A stretch of DNA of 41,061 nt from Bryobacterales bacterium (lineage in GTDB: Bacteria > Acidobacteriota > Terriglobia > Bryobacterales > Bryobacteraceae), in assembly GCA_016789785.1 (NCBI GenBank), contig JAEUQE010000052.1:1-41061 (forward strand). Direction: 5' to 3'. The notes under the pieces are model-generated. The model did not search any database, was not told the DNA's origin, and was given only the letters and a program-made list of their open reading frames with translations. The position numbers and the translations under genes are program-made. Each line of letters opens with the position of its first letter. Positions within the stretch are counted from its first letter, which is position 1. Of this stretch, positions 26,498 to 33,167 are shown piece after piece.

Positions 26498-27255
26498 GTG
26501 AGTCAGTTTCCTTTCAACGAATCGCTTGAGCGCTTGCTCTGCTCATGAGGGATAGTAGAAAGGAAAAAGATATAGGTGGAAAGAAAAAAGTGGGATTAAT
26601 GTAGACGGAAGACAGAAGACAGAAGGAAGTGGCACTCATCGCGCCCAAGTGTCGCGAGGCGCCTTCTGCGCCGACGGTAACGCAGACTTCAGTCTACCGC
26701 CTCGACGATCTTTTCGAGGCCCGTGCCCAGGGCCAACGAACAGCCCCTAGCTAGCCGGAACATCAGCGCTCCACCACCGGCACTCTTTCGCCCGGCATCC
26801 GCGCCTTCAGCATGTTTGTGATCACGGCCGCAGGCGCGGTGAGCGCACATTCTTGGGCACCTCGCTCTGCACCCAGATGAGTCTCGGCGCGGCAGGCTCA
26901 AGCCTGGCGCCACGGGCTGCGGCGAGTTCAGATGGAGTCGCGAGAATGCCGAAGGAAATAGCGGCTGAAATTCTGAAACGCAGTAAGGTGAGAGCTTGCT
27001 GCTGATCCAGAAACGCCGCTGGCCATACTTCGAGGGAAAGTAAAAGGCGAGGCTGGGCTCCTCAACGCCGGGGTTTGGAGCGCCAGAGCGCGAGCGAAGA
27101 TCGACGAGGAGGAACCTGGCCAGGAGTAAGAGGGAGCCAGCGGCGGGCTATCGGACGGACACCGTTTGAAACCGCACCGCTCTGCCGGCGGAAATGACCA
27201 CGCGCGCAGGGCGGCACAGACCGGAGACCATCAGGACGGTTGAGCGGATGAGTAA
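26498..27255. other. About 760 bp without a clear gene, possible decayed gene on the minus strand
   Basis: The first part, 26498-26640, holds the upstream region of the beta-helix gene and an A-rich tract with a GAAGACA tandem copy around 26610-26625. From about 27000 down to 26830 the minus strand reads FGILATPSELAAARGARLEP and LIWVQSEVPKNVRS, which is coding-like. It is then broken by stops, and another frame continues with NMLKARMPGERVPVVER. This looks like a frameshifted remnant of a secreted protein gene, but no family could be assigned. No hairpin terminator or tRNA was seen. Confidence 0.3.
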
Positions 27256-28608
27256 CTACTGCAAAGTCATGCGAGCACTCACCGCGTTGAATACATCCAG
27301 ACGGCCCGCTCCCAACTCAGGACCCAGCGGGCGGGCCTGTTGTAGCGACCGTTCCGCCTGCGAGTAAGTTGTGCCGGGACGTATCTGCTCCATCAGGGCA
27401 ATGGCGCCCGCAACCAGTGGCGTGCTGAACGACGTACCCCAGACACTGACATAGCCGCCACCAGGATAAGACGTGATGATACCCTCGCCTGGCGCCGCTA
27501 GACTTACCAGAGCCGCGCCGAAATTGGAGAATGCGCTCCGGGTATCCGTGCTCGTGGTCGAAGCCACACCCAGGACGTTGTGATAACCGGCCGGGAAGAC
27601 CACGGTCTGGCGCCCCGCGTTGCCCGCCGCACCCACGCAGATGGAACCTCGTCCCGATGCATAGTTGATCGCACGGGTGAATTCATCGGAGGGCTGCTCG
27701 ATCGTGAAGCTCATGTTGATCACCTTTGCACCGCGGTCGGCGGCGAAGTAAATTGCACGCATCACGTCAAACAGATTCGACGCACCGGTGCCGGAGAATG
27801 CCCGCAGCGGTAGAATGCGCGCGGTTGGCGCTACCAGCCGGACCACGCCGGCCACCATGGTGCCATGGCCGAACGCGGCAGGCATCTGCTTACCCTCGAG
27901 AAAGAGAGCCGCTTCCTGGGAAAGGATCGCCGTAGCGTAGGGATTCAGCGGTGTGGCGCGCAACGATTCCAGAAACAGCGCCGCTTCCTGGCCTAGAATT
28001 GCCGACGTGGTGGAATCGACATCCACCCATTCGGAAGCATCTGCCACATTCATTAGAAAGTCGTAGCCAGGAAGCAAGGCGCCTCGCAGCAAAGGGTGAT
28101 TCGGATCGACACCAGTGTCAATAATGGCGACGATCCCTCCGCCCGTGGCGAGTTGCCGTACCTGCGGCAGCCGCACCAGGGAAGCGGCTGGCTGCTGCAC
28201 GTACCCCGAAAGCACCGTGGAGCCGTAGAAGCTCTGTGTGGTGCGGTTGCTTAAGGCCTGCTGAGCGGGGCCTGGGCCCACCGGGAGCGGTACAGGGTTA
28301 GTAACTTCGGGTGACTCGATGTCCTGGTTAATCTCGAAGCCCAGCACGCGCGTATCGCGACGGACCCGCGCGACGAATTGCGCCGTGCTCTCGTCGCTAT
28401 CATCGTCCTCGCGCTCCACCAGATACAGGTTTTGCGCCGGGAACGATTCTTCCACTTCCAGGCCGTAACGGTTCACCACCGCATTCAGGTTTGCGGGCAG
28501 GACTCGCAATACGAAGTCGTCATCGTCATCAGCCCTCACAGTCTGCACGAATGGCATCAGCAGCATGAGGAGAAGGCCAAGGCGTTGCAGCAAACGCGAA
28601 TAAGTCAA
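27256..28608 (-). CDS. Secreted S8 (subtilisin-like) serine protease with internal QEAALFLE repeats
   Basis: This is a 450-aa protein. The start is TTG at 28608, because GGAGG lies 5 nt upstream and a signal peptide (LLQRLGLLLMLLMPFVQTVRA) follows directly; a TTG further upstream lacks a site. Residues about 32-67 (FVLRVLPANLNAVVNRYGLE, ending NLYLVERE) resemble an I9-type propeptide. The catalytic triad is complete: D164 in IIDTGVDPNHP, H248 in FGHGTMVAG, S393 in GTSFSTPLVAG, with oxyanion N330 in AAGN. Between D and H there is an insert with two copies of AIL(G/S)QEAALFLE (203-214 and 227-238). It follows the zinc-finger protein gene by 22 bp, so the two form one unit. It is probably self-processed after export. 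Confidence 0.92.
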   Translation of the reverse strand: MTYSRLLQRLGLLLMLLMPFVQTVRADDDDDFVLRVLPANLNAVVNRYGLEVEESFPAQNLYLVEREDDDSDESTAQFVARVRRDTRVLGFEINQDIESPEVTNPVPLPVGPGPAQQALSNRTTQSFYGSTVLSGYVQQPAASLVRLPQVRQLATGGGIVAIIDTGVDPNHPLLRGALLPGYDFLMNVADASEWVDVDSTTSAILGQEAALFLESLRATPLNPYATAILSQEAALFLEGKQMPAAFGHGTMVAGVVRLVAPTARILPLRAFSGTGASNLFDVMRAIYFAADRGAKVINMSFTIEQPSDEFTRAINYASGRGSICVGAAGNAGRQTVVFPAGYHNVLGVASTTSTDTRSAFSNFGAALVSLAAPGEGIITSYPGGGYVSVWGTSFSTPLVAGAIALMEQIRPGTTYSQAERSLQQARPLGPELGAGRLDVFNAVSARMTLQ

Positions 28609-28613
28609 GGTAA

Positions 28614-28618
28614 CCTCC
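28614..28618 (-). promoter_or_regulatory. Ribosome site deciding a TTG start for the S8 protease
   Basis: GGAGG on the minus strand, 5 nt before TTG at 28608, sits in the 22-bp gap after the upstream stop. The only other in-frame start upstream is a TTG at 28629 without such a site. Confidence 0.65.
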
Positions 28619-28630
28619 GAATCAAACAAC

Positions 28631-29287
28631 TTATAGACTCTCGTCCGCGGGCGGTTCCAGGCCGATCTCCAACCGGACGCCCGAGGACTCTAACGGTATC
28701 GCCAGCCTCAGCTTCTTGCGAGGCGGGAATTGCATTTGAAACTCGCCGGACGGCGCGGTTGTCGTCCGGGCCAGAATCTGGCGGCCATGGATGAGGAACA
28801 CAGTGCGGCCCGCCGGTGAGAAGTCCGGATCGCCAGGCGCGCTGATCTGGCCCACCAGCACTCGGTCGCCTTCGCCGGTCTCTTCGTCCCTTAGATGCAC
28901 CTGGAACGCTCCGACTTCATAAACTTTCGGCACTGCGCCAACGGATTGGGAGCGCACGCCCACCAGCGCCGGTTCCGGGCCCGGCAGGAGCGTCGCGAAC
29001 AACTGCTTCAGCGATCCCCACAACGGTTCGGCCGGGGCGCGGCTGAAAATCGCTTTTGCCCGGCTCACTACCGAATCCGGCACGCGGATCCGGCTGAGTT
29101 CCTGAGCGGCTCCGTAGGCTTCCGAAAGCGTCGCCACCATCTGGCAGCAGCGCTCACAGCCTGTCTTGTAATGACGTTCCATCAAGGCCAACCGGTCTGG
29201 CGGCCCGGCACGGCGGACAAAGTCGATCCAATCATGGAGTTCGAAATGGCCCTCGTGTTCCATTGGTGGCAATTTTGGGGAGTCCAT
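28631..29287 (-). CDS. Zinc-finger-like plus beta-sandwich protein, candidate anti-sigma or CHAT partner
   Basis: This is a 218-aa protein. The ATG at 29287 has AGGAGG about 13 nt upstream, a slightly long spacing; the frame is open further but lacks support. The N-terminal 60 residues hold H39, C44, C47 and C48 (MERHYKTGCERCCQM), close to the HxxxCxxC pattern of anti-sigma (zf-HC2) zinc fingers. A helical linker (RIRVPDSVVSRAKAIFS) follows. From about residue 120 the sequence is beta-rich (RVLVGQISAPGDPDF, TVFLIHGRQILARTTTAP, SGEFQMQFPPRKKLRLAIPL), like a carboxypeptidase-regulatory-type sandwich. No signal or membrane helix is seen, so it is cytoplasmic. Such zinc-finger/sandwich proteins occur near sigma-70 and CHAT genes in Acidobacteriota as far as I recall. 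The role is inference. Confidence 0.65.
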   Translation of the reverse strand: MDSPKLPPMEHEGHFELHDWIDFVRRAGPPDRLALMERHYKTGCERCCQMVATLSEAYGAAQELSRIRVPDSVVSRAKAIFSRAPAEPLWGSLKQLFATLLPGPEPALVGVRSQSVGAVPKVYEVGAFQVHLRDEETGEGDRVLVGQISAPGDPDFSPAGRTVFLIHGRQILARTTTAPSGEFQMQFPPRKKLRLAIPLESSGVRLEIGLEPPADESL

Positions 29288-29521
29288 GGCAGCTTGTACC
29301 CTCCTAGGGCATCGCACCCGGCATTTGGATATAGGTGTTCACAAAAATTTTCGAAAAATTCTTGCGGCGTTCGCGCCGCGCTGCAAACGTATGAAAAATC
29401 GAGAAATATCTTCGGGCGCCGACGGGCCGGCCCCTTGCCGCTTTCGTCGAAGTTCTACATTCCTCGCGTTCCGGAGGCGCGCACACGGTAACGCAGCCCC
29501 CCAAGTTCAGCCGCGTCCCGT

Positions 29522-29540
29522 CTCCAGGGGAAGCCTGGAG
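29522..29540. repeat. Hairpin repeat CTCCAGG-GGAAG-CCTGGAG, copy 1
   Basis: This is a perfect 7-bp inverted repeat around GGAAG. A second, partial copy (CTCCAGGGGAAGCCTG) lies at 29743-29758, and the flanks are also alike (CCGCGTCCCGT against CCGCGCCCCG), so the repeated unit is about 27 bp. It may be a member of a dispersed repeat family of this genome. Confidence 0.55.
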
Positions 29541-29742
29541 ATTGGCGCTTTGCGGTGAAAAGCTCAACCAGCCAGGGCAGCCAAGTGTGAAATACCGCCG
29601 GACTTTCTCCGCGGTTGCGCGTAGCCCCGGGTTTGCCCGGCGGTGCCAGCTTGAGAGCCGAAACGGCGTCGCCCCCGGATTTCCGGCGGTCGCGGATCTC
29701 CGCACGTAGCATCCCATCCCCGCTTTGCCCGGCCGCGCCCCG

Positions 29743-29758
29743 CTCCAGGGGAAGCCTG
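29743..29758. repeat. Hairpin repeat, copy 2 (right arm truncated)
   Basis: The 16 bases are identical to the first 16 of the hairpin at 29522, but the right arm ends CCTGTTT instead of CCTGGAG, so the stem is broken to 4 bp. The spacing between copies is 221 bp. Confidence 0.5.
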
Positions 29759-29847
29759 TTTTGCCGCTTCCGAAGCTCGTCGCGGCGGAGGCCACTGGCC
29801 CCCATCGGCAATATGACGGAACATCGAAAGCGGGCCACTGAGACGGA

Positions 29848-32610
29848 TCAGCCCTCCCGTCCGAGCCCGACGAAACAGAAGCCCGCCCAGTGATACGGAT
29901 CCGGATGGACCGCCTTCAGTTCCAGGGCGGCCCCTCGAAAAGCCTCCACCGGTGGCTCCGCTAGAACTACCAACCGGTGATAGAACGACGTCATGAAACT
30001 CGCGGTGGCCTCATCATGCACTTCCCAAAGGCTCACCAGTGCCGATCCCGCGCCCGCCTGGAACAGCCCCCGGATCAGGCCCACCAACTCGTCGGCGCCG
30101 AGCACCTCGGTCAGCCCCGTGCTGCAGCCGCTCAGCGTGATCAGGTCCGCCGGTAGGTCGAACTGATGCAGATCGAACACCGTCAGGCGCCCATCCCCCA
30201 GCCGTATGGAAGAAAACAGCGCATTTTCGCGATGAAAGTAACCGTGGGCGGCGATGTGCACGTACCGCGACCGCCCACCATGCTCCTGTAGCCGCTCCGC
30301 CGACGCATCTTTGCCGAGAAACAACCGGGAGTCCGGAAGAATCGCGGCCACCGCGCGGGCTTCGGCCTCAATGGACGGCGCACGTTCGTCAGCCACTCCC
30401 AGCACCAGCGAGCCTGCCCCCGCCTGCACCCGTTCGCGATTGGCCGTGAGCCTCAAGAGTTCCGCCGACGGCGCCGAACTCACCGCGAAATCCTCAATCA
30501 GGTACCGGCCGTCGCGGCCCAGCGCCGCGAACGGAATCCCATGCAGAACGCCATGCGGAATCACTACCAGGTGTTGCCCGGTAAGCCAAGGCCGCACCGG
30601 CTCGACTAAGTCGCTGTACAAATGTTCGAGATGGCGGCGAACCCGCGCCGCCGAATGGCCGCCGGCGTCGCCCGCGCTTACTCGACGCAGAAGCTGAAAC
30701 CGCAGATAACGCACATGCTGCCGCACCCGCTCCACAGGCGCAAGCGGCCAGACGCGAATCTGCCGGCGGTCGATGAGAAACAGAAACACCGTTCCGCGGG
30801 AAACAAAATACTCGATTAACTGGGTTCCTTCCGGTAGCCACTGCCGGATTTCATCAGCGTTGGTCAGTGTGGCGGCCGGGTCGCCTCCGGGACGCAAAGC
30901 ATTGGACGCAGCCAGCCGCCCCGCGAGCAGAGTCTCCTGTTGACTTACTGACGAACGCAACTTTCGGATACTTTCTTCCGAGGCCGGCCGCGCCGCCAGT
31001 TCATCGCGCTCCAACTGCCTGTAGAGCACTTCGAGTTCCTGGCGCAGTTGGCCCAGATCCGGCGCCGCGCCCTGCCTGGGTGACCGCACCAACTCGGTCA
31101 TGGCACGGGATTTCGCGAGTTCCGCAACCTGAAAAGCCTTGGCGATCCGTCCATGTTCTTCCGGATCACTCAGTGTCAACCAGAAGAGATTCTCGTAGAC
31201 GGATAACTTGTCCTTGAGGAACGCGATTTTGATTTCATCACCGCGCAAGCGGAATCGCAACTGTTCCAGCCGGTTTCGCGCAGCTTCATAGGCGCGCCGC
31301 GCTTCTTTGCGGTCGCCCATGGTTTCGACGATTTCCGCTTCCAGTTGCGCGGCCTGATACTCAAGAGAGGGCGAGCCCAACCCTTGAATCTCCCCCGCCA
31401 CCCGCCGGCAGCGTGAGTAAGCAGAGGCGAGTCTGCCCATGCGCAGTTCTAATCGCGCCAGCAGTAACTCGATGGTCGCGGCTTTTCCCGTGAATGGCGA
31501 TTTTTCGAAAAAGCTGAGCGCCCGTTGGGCCAAAGCCCAGGACTTGCTCAAATGATTCGCCCGGTCGAACAGGATGGCCTGATAGAGGTCGAGCAGCGCG
31601 AGCCAGACACCGTTGTTGAGCTTCGTAAACGTGCGGCGGCCGCTGGCAATGGCGCGATGCGCGCGGTCCAGCCTCCCGGCCTGACCCTCGGCGATGGCAA
31701 GGAACGCCGTCGCTTTCCCGAGTTCGTAGGCGAGCCCGAGCCTCCGAAACCGGCGCCGTGCCCGCTCCGCAAGTCCCGCGGCTTCGCGATGCAGATTCAG
31801 CTCCAGATACATCTCCGCCTCGTCCAGGTCGCACAGCGCCAGACGGTAGGGAGTGCCGGTCTTGCGCGCTTCGGCGTAGAGCCGGATCGCGTCGGTGTAA
31901 TCGCCGCAGAGATAGTGGAGATAGGCCACGTTATAGTCGACCGCGGCCACCTGCTGCGTCATGCCATGACGCCTGGCGAAGTCGCGCGCTTCGTGATAGG
32001 CCGCCGCGGCTGCCGTGAAGTCGCCCAGCGAAATGAGGCAGGTCGACTTATTCCACAAGGCGTTCGCAATGTCGATTGGCCGGCCCATCCGCTCCATCAC
32101 GCGGTGTACGCGTTCGTAAGTGGCATAAGCTTCCGGAAACCGGTCCTGCCGGAAAAGCGCGAGGGCGTAGTTACCTTCCAGCCGCGCAAGCCGTAACTCG
32201 TCGTTCGCTTCCGTGAAGTAACCGCGGGCGGCTTGTGTCCATTCCTCGACGCGGGCGTAGTCACCCAGATAGATCAGCGCCCCGATTCCTCCGCTGCGCG
32301 TCAGTGCGGATTCGGCGGCCGAGCCCGCCTGGTCAAAGTAGCCGATCGCCGACTCGTAGTGGTTGAGCGAAACGCGGTACCGTCCGCGCAACACGGCTAT
32401 GTGGCCAAGCACGCGCTGCGCCAGCCCCATCGACCTTGGGACATCCTCCCGGGACGCCACACTCCAAGCTTGCCGCGCAACACGTCCGGCTTGCCGTAAA
32501 TCAGTCGCCGTGAGCCGCATCGCCTCGGCATATAGCTGCTCTACCTGTGTGCTCAGAAGTGTGCTCAGAAGCCAGCCTCCCTCAGCGCCTTCTGCATCTT
32601 TTCCAGGCAC
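29848..32610 (-). CDS. TPR-CHAT protein (caspase-like protease with TPR array)
   Basis: This protein is up to 920 aa. The frame begins with GTG at 32610, 46 nt inside the sigma factor gene; an internal ATG at 32520 is an alternative, and neither has a strong ribosome site. Residues about 20-460 are TPR-like helix pairs (for example GNYALALFRQDRFPEAYATY, VAYLHYLCGDYTDAIRLYAE). A coiled, Gln/Glu/Arg-rich helical stretch follows. The CHAT domain covers about 610-920: IEYFVSRGTVFLFLIDR strand, VVIPHGVLHGIPFAAL, the catalytic His H789 in VHIAAHGYFH, catalytic Cys C829 in TLSGCSTGL, and the usual end HPDPYHWAGFCFVG. Both catalytic residues are present, so a cysteine protease is expected. It is cytoplasmic. 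The gene is translationally linked to an ECF sigma factor, which suggests a regulatory or cell-death role. Confidence 0.92.
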   Translation of the reverse strand: MPGKDAEGAEGGWLLSTLLSTQVEQLYAEAMRLTATDLRQAGRVARQAWSVASREDVPRSMGLAQRVLGHIAVLRGRYRVSLNHYESAIGYFDQAGSAAESALTRSGGIGALIYLGDYARVEEWTQAARGYFTEANDELRLARLEGNYALALFRQDRFPEAYATYERVHRVMERMGRPIDIANALWNKSTCLISLGDFTAAAAAYHEARDFARRHGMTQQVAAVDYNVAYLHYLCGDYTDAIRLYAEARKTGTPYRLALCDLDEAEMYLELNLHREAAGLAERARRRFRRLGLAYELGKATAFLAIAEGQAGRLDRAHRAIASGRRTFTKLNNGVWLALLDLYQAILFDRANHLSKSWALAQRALSFFEKSPFTGKAATIELLLARLELRMGRLASAYSRCRRVAGEIQGLGSPSLEYQAAQLEAEIVETMGDRKEARRAYEAARNRLEQLRFRLRGDEIKIAFLKDKLSVYENLFWLTLSDPEEHGRIAKAFQVAELAKSRAMTELVRSPRQGAAPDLGQLRQELEVLYRQLERDELAARPASEESIRKLRSSVSQQETLLAGRLAASNALRPGGDPAATLTNADEIRQWLPEGTQLIEYFVSRGTVFLFLIDRRQIRVWPLAPVERVRQHVRYLRFQLLRRVSAGDAGGHSAARVRRHLEHLYSDLVEPVRPWLTGQHLVVIPHGVLHGIPFAALGRDGRYLIEDFAVSSAPSAELLRLTANRERVQAGAGSLVLGVADERAPSIEAEARAVAAILPDSRLFLGKDASAERLQEHGGRSRYVHIAAHGYFHRENALFSSIRLGDGRLTVFDLHQFDLPADLITLSGCSTGLTEVLGADELVGLIRGLFQAGAGSALVSLWEVHDEATASFMTSFYHRLVVLAEPPVEAFRGAALELKAVHPDPYHWAGFCFVGLGREG
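32548..32571 (-). repeat. 12-bp perfect tandem duplication at the sigma/CHAT gene junction
   Basis: On the minus strand CTTCTGAGCACA occurs twice in a row. In the sigma frame it duplicates the stop (TTC TGA, then TTC TGA 12 nt later). In the TPR-CHAT frame it encodes LLST-LLST. The duplication is in frame for the second gene and keeps the overlap intact. Confidence 0.85.
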
Positions 32611-33161
32611 CGGCCACGGATGAAGCCGATCGAGCCACGCGCCAACCCGAGTTCCCGGGCCACCTCGTCATAAGGGCGGGGCGGGTCCTCGAAGAAGAGC
32701 ATCTCCATCATCCGGCGGCATCGCTCCGGGATCTTCCCGAGCGCGTCTTGGACCAGTTGCCCGCGCTCCAGACGCTCGACCTCGGGTTCCGCGGCGCTCC
32801 AGCCGGCAATCTGCTCGCCGTCGTCAATGCTCGTCTCTCCCCGGCGCTGCATCCGCTTCTTCCACAGAAGGCTCTGGCGCGAAGTGACGGTAATCAGCCA
32901 GGAGCGTAGCGCATCCACATTTCGCAGCTTGTGCAATTCATTATGCAGTTCAATGCAAACATTCTGAAAAATATCGTCCGCGTCCTCGCTCGACGCGTCA
33001 TAGCGAAATGGAATGGAGTAAATGAGTCTTTTGTATTTATCGACAAGCGCTCCCCACGCCCCGGCATTCCCTTCGAGGCATGCTTCCACCAACCGCCGGT
33101 CCTCCCAACGCGGACTGGGATCGGATCCCACCGAATCCGCCAACGCTTCTAATAACGGCAT
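32565..33161 (-). CDS. ECF-type sigma-70 factor linked to the TPR-CHAT protease
   Basis: This is a 198-aa protein. Region 2 covers about 25-100: GALVDKYKRLIYSIPFRYDA, then EDADDIFQNVCIELHNELHK and NVDALRSWLITVTSRQ, with the DDIFQ core-binding motif. Region 4 covers about 135-195: LPKI-type start ALGKIPERCRRMMEMLFFED, then YDEVARELGLARGSIGFIRG, the promoter -35 reader. An acidic spacer (SIDDGEQIAGWSAAEPEVE) joins them. The start is 6 bp after the stop of the peptide-binding protein gene, and the end overlaps the TPR-CHAT frame by 46 nt. So the sigma factor is likely co-expressed with both a peptide importer and a caspase-like protease. No classic membrane anti-sigma gene is adjacent. Confidence 0.92.
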   Translation of the reverse strand: MPLLEALADSVGSDPSPRWEDRRLVEACLEGNAGAWGALVDKYKRLIYSIPFRYDASSEDADDIFQNVCIELHNELHKLRNVDALRSWLITVTSRQSLLWKKRMQRRGETSIDDGEQIAGWSAAEPEVERLERGQLVQDALGKIPERCRRMMEMLFFEDPPRPYDEVARELGLARGSIGFIRGRCLEKMQKALREAGF

Positions 33162-33167
33162 CCTGCG

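Larger units (their letters stand above)
29288..29847. other. About 560 bp intergenic region with repeats, likely promoter of the downstream gene pair
   Basis: This lies between the TPR-CHAT stop and the zinc-finger gene start, both on the minus strand. The right part (29500-29800) is GC-rich with several small palindromes (CCGGATTTCCGG at 29674-29685, GGGTTTGCCC near 29630). The left part (29335-29415) is AT-rich (AAAAATTTTCGAAAAATT) and is the best place for a promoter of the zinc-finger/S8 pair. Frames are open on both strands, but the compositions look random. No gene is called. Confidence 0.45.

Noticed and set aside
29304..29838. Open frames of 120-160 codons in the region between the CHAT and zinc-finger genes
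   Set aside because: Several overlapping frames are open at once on the same bases, their translations look random, and the DNA contains repeats; no ribosome site supports any of them.
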